NCBI RefSeq assembly: GCF_032062135.1
Contig: NC_092858.1
Span: 123,084,865-123,148,864, forward strand
From: Pyxicephalus adspersus
Taxonomy: Eukaryota > Chordata > Amphibia > Anura > Pyxicephalidae
DNA: 64,000 nt
Reading direction: 5' to 3'
Position 1 is the stretch's first letter. Each line of letters begins with the position of its first letter. Below are positions 12,253 to 22,400 of this stretch, in pieces. The position numbers and the translations under genes are program-made. A model generated the notes under the pieces. That model had not been told where the DNA came from. It worked only from the letters and a program-made list of their open reading frames with translations, and searched no databases.

Positions 12253-14600
12253 TCAATCAGTGACATCTGCAGTGGGGATATAATAGGTGTTAGTAACCCA
12301 CCTTTTGTTCATTTTCAAAAAGGTGAGGCGATTGACATTTTCGGGTGACAGTCGTGATGGGTTGTCTGTGACCACTCTGCCAGCGGCACTGAAGGTTCTT
12401 TCGGACAGAACACTGGATGCCCGGCACAAAAGAAGCTTGATGGCATACTGTGCCAACTGAGGGCAGATTTCAAGCCTGTTGACTCAAAATGAATGGCATA
12501 ACTACTGTCAGGACAGGCATCCTCCTCAAAACTGCTGTCGTCAACACCACCACCACCACCAGCCAGAAAATTGCCAACGTAATCATGCACCATGCGCTTC
12601 ATCCGTTCTCAATGGTTATGCCCCTGCAATTCACTTGTTTGAGGTGGCCACATCAGGTTTCACCAGGCATTCAGAAAATCCCCCCTGCCTTGGTCTGGAC
12701 TTTTGGATGTGTGTGGCCTGCTGCCACTACTGAGCCGCCACTACAGGAGGATGCAATGAAGGCAGTGTCTGCCTGAGCTCCCTGTGTGGAATGTGGTGCA
12801 CGGAACTCCTCACACAGCCGGTCGCATAGTATTCTGCTTAGGCGGGGCACATTTTCTTTCTCTTGAGCCGGGTTGGGTAGAAACCGTGACATTTTATCTT
12901 TGTAGCGGTGATCCAGAAGGGTGGCCAGCCAGTAATCATCCCGGTTTTTGATGCTGCAAATGCGGGGCTCCCTCCGTAGGCATCGCAACATGTTGCCACA
13001 TATATGAAAGAGGGGTTCCCTGGGCTCATACTCCTCCTGTCCCTCAGTAGGTGCCAAAACATCTTCCTCATCACCCACCTCTTCCTCTTCAAGCGGCAGC
13101 AGTTCCTGTTGTTCCATCGCCTGCACCATGCCTGGGTTGGACGGGTCCTGTCCAGCAGCCCCAACATGGTCTCCCTTATCATCATAATCATCTTCCTCCT
13201 TCTCTTGAAAATCCTCATGCTGGCCAGTGTTCCTTCTTGCTCTTCCCGATGCTGGCTGTCCGCCATGGAGTATAATGTCACCCTTTTCCTTTTCCCCCAT
13301 TTCTTCCCCTCCTCTCCCATCGCAACTTTCTATCAGGCCACTCAGGGTATTATCAAGCAGAAAGATCATGGGTATGACATCGTTCCAGCCTGACCACTGC
13401 CGACTCACAACGTTTGTGGCCTGCTCAAAAGGGGGCTAGCACCTTGCACAGCGTCTCCATCTGCAGCCACTGGTCACTGGTAAAATAGCTCAGGTGTGTG
13501 GCTGTACCAAGGGCCCCACTGCCTCCACCAAGTAATGGTGGATGGATAGCTTTTGCTCACACAGACGCTGGAGCATGTGGAGGGTGCAGTTCTATCTAGT
13601 CACAGTGTCACAAATGAGTCTAAGCAATGGTAGCCTCAGCTGGCACTTGATCTTGCTAAGCGCCAAGGCGTCAATAGGGGATCAGCGTACATGGCTGCAG
13701 ATGGAGCAAGCCTGTCTCAGTAAGTCCTGCAGTCCTGGGTACGTGTGGAGGAACTTCTGCACCACCAGGTTCAGTACGTGCACAAAGCAGGGCACATGTG
13801 TTATGCGGCCCATGTGCAGCACGGCCACAAGGTTGGCCCCGTTGTTACACACTAGGTTGCCTGTTGTGAGCCGGGAGGGCTTCAGCTAAGCCTAAACCTC
13901 TCTCTGCAAAGCGGAGTTCTCTGGCGGTGTCACTTTTCTCCCCCTAGGACACTAGTTTCAGCACTGTCTGGCAACGCGTGTGGTTGAGGGAGCCATAGTG
14001 GCATGCCTGCCTAACCACAGTGTCCTCCGCTGCTGGCCTGCTGGAATGTCGAAAAGAGAGGGGATGGTGGTAGAAGGAATAAGGAAGGAGGACGAGAAGG
14101 GAGAGGACTGGGGTGGTCCATGCTTTCCCACCACACCCCTCGGCGGGGGTACCAGGTGCTGCTGCAATGCCTCTTGCAGACTACCGCCTGGTTGCAGACT
14201 ACAGGCTGGTTGTCAAACAACAAGGGAGAGTCATCTGAAAGTTCAGGCACATTAGCCACACTATATCCTGCTGTTACTCCTGTCACGGCTGTTCTGGTTG
14301 CTACTGCTGCTGCTGCAGAAGAAAGGCCTGGTGCAAAAGAAAAGCCTGCTGCACTTGAGGCCCCTGAGACCCAGTCCACAATACTCTCCACATGACCTGG
14401 CTGTATGATTGTATTCCGCCCTCTCAATACATGTACCAGCGTACTGGGGCTCTGATTACATCCCAGACCTGTTTGACTACTTGTGCTGCAGCCTTCAACA
14501 GTTTGCTGCTGCTACTGTTCTACAGTGGCAGACTCCCAGGGAGTATTCCCCCTGCCAGATGCGGCAGTTCACCCAATGCCACGCCTTCCCCTGCGTCTAG
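12253..14600 (-). pseudogene. hAT-superfamily transposase, frameshifted remnant
   Basis: On the minus strand, near 13.85 kb, the translation reads NNGANLVAVLHMGRITHVPC followed by VHVLNLVVQKFL. Then come LHMLQRLCEQKLSIHHYLVE (about 13.55 kb), an acidic linker (13.0-13.3 kb) and YWLATLLDHRYKDKM (about 12.90 kb). The C-terminal dimerisation block SERTFSAAG..RLSPENV..LTFLKMN ends at 12253. These are the ordered blocks of a hAT transposase, which cuts and pastes DNA flanked by short inverted repeats. Several stops and frameshifts occur. The Trp expected in the TRWNST-like block is a stop, and the Asp expected before NGAN is Asn. The copy is therefore dead. The upstream Ala/Ser-rich part (14.0-14.4 kb) may be the N-terminal region, but a BED zinc finger is not clear. 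Confidence 0.8.
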
Positions 14601-14624
14601 CACTCATCTTTTACTTATTCAGGT

Positions 14625-15240
14625 AAAAGTTCACCTGTACCAAACCATTTCTTTGGAAAATAGGAGCAGGTATCAAACAATGAAATCTCTGTATTTTTTT
14701 TATAGTGGGACAGAAATTTTTGTGTAACAAACTGGTTTCTTTGGTAAATAGTAAGAGGTATCAAAGACTGAAATATCTGTATTATGGTATAGTAGAACAG
14801 AAATTTTTCTGTACCAAACTGTTTTCTTTGGTAAATAGCAGGAGGTATCAAACACTGAAATATATGTATTTTTTATAAAGTAGGACAGAAATGTATTTTT
14901 TACCAAATGGTTTTCTTTGGTAAATAGCAAAAAGGTATCAAACACTGAAATATCTGTATTTTTTATATAGTAGGACAGAATTTTTCTTTTACCAAACAGT
15001 CGCCTTTGGTAAATAGCAAGAGGTATCAAAGACTGAAATATCTGTATTTTTTATATAGTAGGACAGAAATGTATTTTTTACCAAATGGGCTTCATGGGTA
15101 AATAGCAAGTGGAATCAAACACTGAAATATCTGTATTTTTTATTTAGTAGGATAGAATTTTTTTTTTACCAAACGTTCTTCTAAAAATTCAGTAAATAGC
15201 AAGAGGTATCACACACACTGAAATATCAGTATTTTTTATC
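14625..15240. repeat. Minisatellite, 87-96 bp unit, at the 5' side of the hAT remnant
   Basis: Seven copies of a unit built on TAAATAGCAAGAGGTATCAA, CACTGAAATATCTGTATTTT and TAGGACAGAAAT occur, with anchors near 14657, 14744, 14831, 14921, 15011, 15099 and 15195. The minus-strand ORFs at 14615-14851 and 14700-15029 repeat FDT..Y..K and are translations of the minisatellite. Confidence 0.9.
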
Positions 15241-15420
15241 CCCACAACATAACCTAAGCGTTATAGAAGTCTGCGGATTGGGATCTTTTTTTGACTCTGG
15301 GGACCTCCTCATAATATGGGGGCCAACACATTTTCATGCCTTTACCCTAAAGAATGAGTACAGGGGTACATTGTACCCTTTACATATTCCATGAATAGGT
15401 TTAAATCCGCTTTAAAAAAT
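15230..15420. repeat. Repeat family A copy
   Basis: It starts TATCCCCACAACATAACC and includes AGAATGAGTACAGGGGTACA, matching positions 91-132 of the window and the next two copies. Confidence 0.6.
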
Positions 15421-15600
15421 ACTAAGACAACAGAACAGTAAAATTCTTTATTACTCCTTTTTCAACTAGAGATTACCTTTGCAAGGGCCAAATATAAATT
15501 AGAAAGAAAATTAGACAAATTATAAGATTGACCCAGCACCTTGTCAAAAAAGGAAGGGGACAAAAGTGTTAAGCCACCTTCCTTTTGGCAAACAAGATAT

Positions 15601-15740
15601 TATTATCCCCACAACGTGACCCCAACATTGTAGGAGTCAATGGGTGGGGAGCTTATTGGAATGTTAAAGCCCCCTTTATTAAGTGGGCCACCAGATATCA
15701 GACCCCATAGCCTAAGTACAGGGGTTATTTATTCCTAAAA
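15601..15740. repeat. Repeat family A copy
   Basis: It shares TATTATCCCCACAACGTGAC, GCTTATTGGAATGTTAAAGC and CCCCCTTTATTAAGTGGGCC with the other copies. Confidence 0.65.
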
Positions 15741-16074
15741 AGAAACAAATCACATATTAGAAGAAAATGTCTGTATTACTGTATTATTTTTAAATAATAT
15801 TTACCTTTTGAATTTTATATTGAAGTCCAAACATAAGATCCCACGAATAAGAAAAAATGTGATGATAAATATGCTTGAACACTAGTAAGCAGCTGAATGT
15901 TGTTAACTTCCTGGGTAAAGGGTACTGGGTGCTCCTGGTGGCCTGGTACCCTGGTACCTGGAAATCTGGAACCCTGTTTTGGTGTGGGTAAGGGGTACTA
16001 AGTGTCCCACTTATCAAAGGGGCCTTCTACAGTCCAAAAATCTCCCCCAAATGCCAACCCCCAAAACGTCTCAT

Positions 16075-16205
16075 TACCCCCAATGAATGACCTCATCCTC
16101 ACAAGATGAACCCATTGTTGTGGAGGTCGGGGGAAAGGAGCTTATTGGAATGTGAAAGTCCACTTTGATAAGTGAGCCACCAAGTACCCCTTACCCAATG
16201 CCAAA
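16075..16205. repeat. Repeat family A copy
   Basis: 'GAGCTTATTGGAATGTGAAA' and 'GATAAGTGAGCCACCAAGTA' align with the copy at 15.60 kb. The preceding 15890-16070 has related phrases and may be another degraded unit. Confidence 0.6.
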
Positions 16206-16305
16206 CAGGATAAACTAATCCTAAAGACAATGGATCAACATGGCGGAACGTGGATGTGTCCACTAGAGCTCCACTCAACAACTGCTGTCAGTGGGTCTCT
16301 AGAAC

Positions 16306-17800
16306 GTGTTGCACTATCCTTTTTCACTGATGCTGTCCTGGAAAAAGGCAGGAGGACCTCCAGGAACTCAACAGTCAACTGACCTCCACATTGTTGTCCT
16401 CCAGCAAGCTATAGCTCTCACACTCTTTAGCCAGCTCACCTCTGATTTCATGTCTGTTGTAAGAGCACTTCTCCATATTCTCCCTACCAAAGCTGACATA
16501 GATGGGCTACTAAAATTGTGTCCTCTTTACATGTTAGGTAGAAGAAATAAAAGCTCAATAATTCAAAACCAGTAATACAGTCACTGCCATTTCCAATCGC
16601 ACTGATTCTTTGGAATCTTGCTTAACTCTGTTAAAGCACTGCCAAACCACAATAGACGCAACAACATTGGATTACACAATATCACAGAGGCCACCACAAA
16701 TTCTGATCTGCTTTCAAATATTTCTTTCTCCCCTTTGTTTTGATAAAGCTTAATGGGTGACAGGGAAATTCTCATGGTTTGGCAGATGCAATATCCTCAT
16801 AATGACAGTTTTGCCCCGTCTCCTTTATTTATAACAGTCCCTTCTCACAATTCCATGTTCCATGTACACATTTTCTGTCTTGGAATACCTGGCTGACTCC
16901 ACCTCCATCAACTGTTGGAAACAGTATGCCCCTTAGGATTCTGGTGTTCTCGTTAAATGACCTGGTTCCTAATGACCCTCCAACCGGCCCCATCTTTTAA
17001 TAAATCTTTAACTGAATTTGAATGCATATGTCTTGAAGAAAGACAGGAAAGAGGGGGACTCTTGGAAGCAAATACTTTCCTTGATGGAAGTCTTTAATCA
17101 CAACACCACTCATTTATTCAGCACTGGGAGCAAGATCTAAGGTGGACACAACATTAGGAGGGAGGGGAGGCCAAGTCAAAATCAAATGAAAGATAATGTG
17201 TAATCCACAGTTCACAAATTCTCTGAAATTTAGTATGCTTGTCATTCAAAATACCAGATTTTTTTCTAAATAATAAGATACCAAGACATTTTCCTTTTGA
17301 CCTGGGTGACTATCACTGAGCTCCAGGACTTTGCCAGTACCTGCATGGCTGCCGTGAAAACAGGCTGAAGTAGATGGAACTGGGAGAATGTGCAATGTTC
17401 TGACTTGACATTTAGTAGAGGGACCTTGGGGTTTTATGTATAGATCTGCCAAGCACTGTATACACCAAGGACCTTTATTTAACATTTTGTGGTCATGTCT
17501 TGTATTTTGGACCCAAGTCTCTCAGGTTATCCACACTTTAACAGACTATTTAAATGGCAGGACAACCCATTGTTGTTGTTTAAAAATAAATATGCTAAGA
17601 TTGGCAAGCTAGTAATGATTTTTATTTTCACTCTTTATTCTCACTTTTTATTTATTTATTTATTTATTTGCATTCAAACATTTCTGTTATAACCTTTAAG
17701 ATTGTTACTTTCCAGTCATATATTGTATTAGCCAGTTTCTATGTTACTATGTTTTGTTGTATGCTTGTAAGCTTTTTTTATGAGTGAATAAAGAATAACA
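16306..17800 (+). pseudogene. L1/Tx1-like LINE remnant
   Basis: The plus strand holds a broken non-LTR retrotransposon. The ORF1-like part (16306-16560) reads QQSTDLHIVVLQQ and LPTKADIDGLLK. A degraded coiled-coil-like stretch follows (NRTDSLES..LKHCQTT, about 16.58-16.66 kb). Next come fragments resembling the ORF2 C-terminus, with a pattern like 'MTVLPRLLYLFQ' near 16.80 kb in shifting frames and HQGPLFNILWSCLVFW near 17.47 kb. That last block resembles the region after the reverse transcriptase in L1/Tx1 elements. The 3' end has AATAAAGAATAACAAAA near 17.79 kb, usable as a poly(A) signal. The ORF1-ORF2 middle, including the endonuclease and RT core, is missing. Confidence 0.55.
17646..17669. 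repeat. (TTTA)n microsatellite
   Basis: About six TTTA units lie inside the LINE 3' region. Confidence 0.9.
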
Positions 17801-18440
17801 AAATTAGTCCTAAAGAAAAAAACACCACATATTAGAGGGAAATGCCTTTTTTACCTTTCCAACAACCCTGTAATGGATTTCTTAAAAACCATTTGCTATT
17901 TATTAGCAAATGCTTTAAACCCTGAACCTGATCTATTTCAGGTTTGCTGGATTACTTGAAAACAAAAGTTTCACTGATGAAAGTATCTTCTCCAGCCTTG
18001 GAGAGCTTTAATGAATAAGTTAGGGTATGTTCAGACCTGCTTCAGTGAAACATGGGTGTTACACACCCCTGGAAGCTTATGGGAATATAGCCAGCAATTC
18101 TAAAATTTATAAATAAATGTACCCCTTAACAAAGTATATTTTTATAAATATAAACAAACTTACTTATTTATTATATGTAAATCTATAAATAACACAGGTC
18201 AACAAAAAATTAGTTTTGATAATCATCATAACCACAGCAAACTTTTCTAAATCAGTTTTCCCTAACATGTACAGTTCCTGAGTTATGAGTACTACTATAG
18301 TTAACTTTGTATGTGCATGTATTTTGTACCAAAATGTAAGCACCATTGAAGTGAATGGTAATACATTGTATATTGTGAAGTAAAATAAGGCACACTGTGG
18401 TATAGATCTACTGAACAGTGTCAGTCAGGTACCATTGTTT
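17801..18440. other. Unassigned AT-rich sequence
   Basis: No gene was recognised. It probably includes the 3' untranslated end of the adjoining minus-strand element. Confidence 0.5.
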
Positions 18441-20060
18441 CTTCAGAAATGCTTAGAGTATGATTTTCTTGTGTACTCTTTGTTTGGATTGTTGCGCTAC
18501 AGCATCCAGCAGTAGTCAGCCATCATACTTTGATTCCAGAAACCTTGGTAGCGGTGCTCCATTAACTGAATGTCCTGGTGAAAAGGTTCTGCTTGTTCGT
18601 CACTCACCATATCGAGATTTCGGGGAAGAATTCTAGATGAATGTATTTTTGATCACATGTGACAACCCAGTTTCTGGTATGAATCAAGCAGATTCTGAAC
18701 TCCTTCCTTGTATGCAGGAGACTTATGGGTGCCCAGGAAATTTTCACAGAGCCTCTTGAATGCATCCCAAGCTTCTAGCTCAGCTGCTGGGAGAGATTGC
18801 TTGAAAACATCATCCTGCAAAACAGACTTGATCTGTGGCCCTATAAATATCCCTTCCTTCATTTTTACAGTGCTTGTGTTTGGAAACTTCTCAACAAGGT
18901 ACTGAAAATCCATGGAGTTTGATTTACCAATAGCCTTTACAAGGTTCTTCATCAAGCCTAACTTGATATGGAGAGGTGGCAGAAATATTATTTTTGGATC
19001 AACCAAAGGCAGAAACTTAACACTGCTTGTTCCAAGCTTATAGGTTTCTCTTGGTAGCCAATCACGCTTGACATAATGATCTCCCGTAGACGCAAAGGAA
19101 ACAGCAATATTTTGTGAATCCTCTTTGCATTCCCATCAGCAAGCCAATGACCTTTAGATCCCCACAGATGTTCCACTGGTGTGTTTTATACTGGATTGCT
19201 TCAAGTAGTAGCTTTGTGTTGTCATAGAACTCCTTTAGGTTAAAATGGGCAATCGATAAACTTGGTTTGGAATTACCATTATGCAGTAGAACTGCTTTCA
19301 AGCTTCTTTTAGAGGAATCAATGAAGATACGCCATTCAGATGAAACATGCTCTTGTGACAAACTGTTAAAGAGTGCATTTATATCATGACAGTAGCATAG
19401 TAAGTCATCACTAGTGAAGAACGTTGTCAAGCTATGATTTTGTTTTCTGTAGTGAGTTACAGTTACACCCTTTGCAAGCAAATGCTTCTGTTAAACTTGA
19501 AAAAAGAAATTCTGCCTTGTCTTTGAATAAATTTAAATTTAGATGATGAACGAGATCATTCATGGCTGCTTGTGTAAAGGTCTCTGGTTCTGAATCTTCA
19601 TCGGCCAAGTAGTCATGATCAGATGATTCGGGGTTGTAACTGTTGGCTGCAACTTCAGCGCATTCCTCATCACTTTGTACAGAAGCAAGTCCATCATGTG
19701 ACAGTACCCGAACTGGCAATGAATCATCATGGGAAACAGGCCTAATTGCATAAATGAGGGTGGGATATACAATAATGTGCTTAGTTTAACCAGAGAATCC
19801 ACTTTTGTTGACACAGCAAAAATAGCAGTTGCTTAGATGGTCTTGCGGTTCTCCCCACACCACCCGCATTGCAAATGGCATTGCCAATTTAGCCAGTCAC
19901 GCAGTCCGTTGGAACAACTGGTACAGATGACATGTGGAGCCCAAGATTTATCCTGGTCACCAAGTGGACAACTGAAATATAATTTGTATATCTTTTTAAG
20001 TTCTGTGGCAATTTGGCGACTTTGTGCCTTCCTCGTAAATGAACCACACATGTAACAAAA
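18441..20060 (-). pseudogene. Transposon-like 'family X' protein, near full-length but broken (copy 2)
   Basis: The minus strand reads in order: a Cys-bearing N-terminal block (LYFSCPLGDQDKSWAPHVIC, 19.9-20.05 kb); an acidic linker (19.55-19.72 kb); SSEWRIFIDSSKRSLKAVLL and HNGNSKPSL (about 19.27-19.35 kb); QWNICGDLKVIGLLMGMQ and YCCFLC (about 19.10-19.17 kb); IFLPPLHIKLGLMKNLVKAI (about 18.92-18.99 kb); IFIGPQIKSVLQ and NFLGTHKS (18.71-18.86 kb); SYQKLGCHM; and SDEQAEPFHQDIQLMEHRYQ (about 18.55-18.61 kb). It ends in RKSYSKHF with a stop at 18441. Frames change at several points. The GERFHQD block of copy 1 reads AEPFHQD here. The spaced Asp/Asp/Glu residues and C-x-x-C pairs suggest a zinc-binding, DDE-like enzyme, which is inference. 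The family looks like one of unknown function found in animals from Hydra to frogs. Confidence 0.7.
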
Positions 20061-20549
20061 ACTTTATGGATCATTAAGGAAATTTCTAGGCATGATGACA
20101 AATAAAATCAATCGCAGTTAGTGTGGTCTCTAGCCTTAAAAAAAGAAAACTGTTGTTAAATATTGTAATATGTTAAGGCTAATTATAACGAATTTCACAC
20201 AATATATATTTAGCTGCATCACAAAAACTAGACGTGCTAGATAAAAACTGACCACAGATTTGAAATCCGCATCAAAAATACTACACGCCCACATACAATT
20301 ATATCTGATGAAAATGACATGTTGACCTGTGTAATTAATGAAAGAGGTTAAAAACACTGACACTCAATAGTGTTTGGATCTTCAATTGACCACTGCCTTT
20401 TCTGTTGGCTTCACAAACTCAGTTTTATTAACCACTACTATTTATTAACCATTACTATATAAAATTTATTTAGGTTCTTTAAAACCACCGAAGGGAGCTT
20501 AGCTACCACAGCTCAGGCCTTGGAGTTAAACATACACCTCCAGTGGCCA
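20061..20549. other. Unassigned sequence
   Basis: No gene was recognised. Part of it may be the 3' flank of the retroelement that starts at about 20.55 kb. Confidence 0.45.
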
Positions 20550-20559
20550 GCCCTTTTTT

Positions 20560-21130
20560 TAAGACAGGGCTGGCAGTACCACCACACAAAGCCAATTCAA
20601 TAGCCGGCAGAAAACCCAAATTAAAAATATCCAAGCCCACATTCCACAAAAGAACCAAATTCGGCCAGTAAATGCTCGAGTCTCATCTTCCAAATCAACA
20701 TGACAAAAAGAGAAACAACAAAGAGCACCTAACCTTTAAGAAAGTTGATGGTTCAGCTGTTTCTGAAATCAAAACAGCGAAGATGAGGGTAGGATAACCA
20801 CAGAAGGCCAGGGACCACCTCCAAAAAGACAATACATACATTAGGAAACATACATTTAAGATAATAAAACTAATGCACTGAAAAGAAAATGTTTAGTGTT
20901 TTTGATTTCACAATATCATTACCCCCCAAATGAACCAGCATAACTGAGGGCAAAGACCAAATACTCAATAGGTAATGAACCGTGGAAGAAAAATCAGTCC
21001 ACTTCTTCCCTTCTTTCCAAACCAGAAAACCCTGTAGGAACTGCTATCAAACCCTAAAGAAGTACAATAAATTCTGCTGGAGGCCCTCCTGTGAGCCCAA
21101 TAGATGTAGGAGTGACCTACAACTCAGAAA
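20560..21130 (-). pseudogene. SGNH/GDSL hydrolase-like domain of the YR retroelement
   Basis: The minus strand reads GHSYIYWAHRRASSR (block I with the nucleophile Ser, about 21.08-21.12 kb), MLVHLGGNDIVKSKTL (block III GGND, about 20.90-20.94 kb), YLKCMFPNVCIVFLEVVPGL (about 20.80-20.86 kb) and FCHVDLEDETRAFTG (about 20.67-20.71 kb). It ends WIFLIWVFCRLLNWLC. The final Asp/His block (expected form DGVHLS) is degraded to FFCGMW. SGNH enzymes are serine esterases, and their role in retroelements is not established. A stop falls after SVH and the frame shifts near 20.76 kb. The domain follows the recombinase within about 40 bp, suggesting a single polyprotein or closely coupled ORFs. Confidence 0.7.
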
Positions 21131-21164
21131 ATCATTCAGAAACCTAATAAAGGAGGGGTTAGAT

Positions 21165-21540
21165 GCATTAATTAGGGCGCACATAAGCATGGTAACAAGC
21201 ACACCTTCAACCCCCAATTTCACAAATACCCGAAGAAAAGCCACCTCAGTGGCCACTCCTATCTTAAAGAATAGGAAGAAATGTCAGCTTCATGTAAACC
21301 CAGATGAACCACACATTTACATAAAACAGAGGAAAATTGAAGTTTAGATGCCAAGCCATTAACATGGGTGACAAAGCGGCCCTCCAGTATAGGCCTGACA
21401 GCAAGAAAAGCATTGGCCAGGGAGACTGGGCATACGGGGGAAGAAAGGGCGCCCCTAGGATTTATAGTTCTATTCCTGCCAAGTTTATATGTCTTACTCT
21501 TCTGAATAAACAGACTTACAGAATCAGACCGAACAGACAC
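21165..21540 (-). pseudogene. Tyrosine recombinase C-terminal region
   Basis: The minus-strand frame 21259-21540 reads CPVSLANAFLAVRPI, then LQFSSVLCKCVVHLGLHEAD, then SSYSLR and a stop. A shifted frame continues IGVATEVAF. This is the core of the catalytic domain of YR retroelements, which integrate a circular DNA intermediate by strand exchange. The Arg of the expected H-x-x-R motif is present. The His reads Tyr (TAT), and one base is lost two codons later. Both changes would inactivate it. The following catalytic Tyr region was not identified. Confidence 0.7.
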
Positions 21541-21659
21541 ATTCAGTGGCCTTTTACAAATACTAGAGCAAGGTAATTGGGGGCCTGGTCATCGGGAACA
21601 AATCGGGATAAATTCCTCCTGCCAGACAGACCTACTGTTATAATAAGTAAAAAAAAAAA

Positions 21660-22400
21660 AGTACCAAATATTAAGGTCTTCTTTTAACCTAGCAGTCAAA
21701 TGAATGGGACCACAGTCCAGAAATAGCCGAAAGGGTTAGAATAATTCTGGCTGCAAAAGCCTAAAAGGCCTAGAAAAGATTGCTATATTTTAGCATCACC
21801 TTCTTTTTCCCTAGCAAAAACCATACCAACAATTTCAGTTTGTCCCTCCTTGCCATCAGAAGCCTGAACTCCATACGTAGTGTCGATGGTAATGAAGTCT
21901 AAACAAGCAGACTAAACAAGTTGTTGGGAGGACCAATTTTTCAGCTACTAAATGGGACCCTTTTCCTGTAGCAAATAGCAGAAAAGGAATAATACAAATG
22001 CAAACATTCATAGGAAAAATAGGTAAATAAGCAACAGCCGGAAAGTGGACTTGATGTCAGCCTTTTTTAAGAAAGCACTCTACTAAGCACAATACTAAGA
22101 GATCTGAGCTTGAGTGTCTTCAATCTACACAAAAGTAAGAGAAATTAACTGAGGGGAATGTCATCATTCAAAGATGCACCTCCTGGTAAGAAAAGATGTA
22201 TAGGGCGAAATTTGTCTGGCTGGAACTAAACACAGTGATGACAATCCTAAATCTGGAAAAGGAGTGTCATTGTTTATCAAAAATCACATACGAATGACCA
22301 ACAGTAGAAGAAAGATTCCTTTGCCCGAGCCTTGGAAAGGCGGCAAAGGAAAGCCAAAAGCAAAGCCCTCAAACAACAGATCCGCCCTCCGCCTGTCTAG
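21660..22400 (-). pseudogene. Reverse transcriptase / RNase H remnant of the YR retroelement
   Basis: Minus-strand fragments in order are: KFRPIHLFLPGGASLNDDIP (about 22.20 kb), KKADIKSTFRLLL (about 22.06 kb, the palm motif carrying the first catalytic Asp), MEFRLLMARRDKLKLLVWFL followed by LGKKKVMLK (21.78-21.87 kb), then HLTARLKEDLNIWY (about 21.69 kb). The last piece resembles the junction into RNase H in DIRS/Ngaro elements. The YxDD-like active-site block is not found between 22.06 and 21.95 kb, so an internal deletion or heavy decay is likely. In life this enzyme would copy the element's RNA into DNA. Confidence 0.65.

Noticed and set aside
12671..13408. 245-residue minus frame as an independent gene
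   Set aside because: Its blocks (YWLATLLDHRYKDKM) are the middle of the hAT transposase, interrupted by frameshifts on both sides.
14615..15240. CRISPR-like regularly spaced repeats
   Set aside because: The units are contiguous with no unique spacers, and the context is vertebrate. It is a minisatellite.
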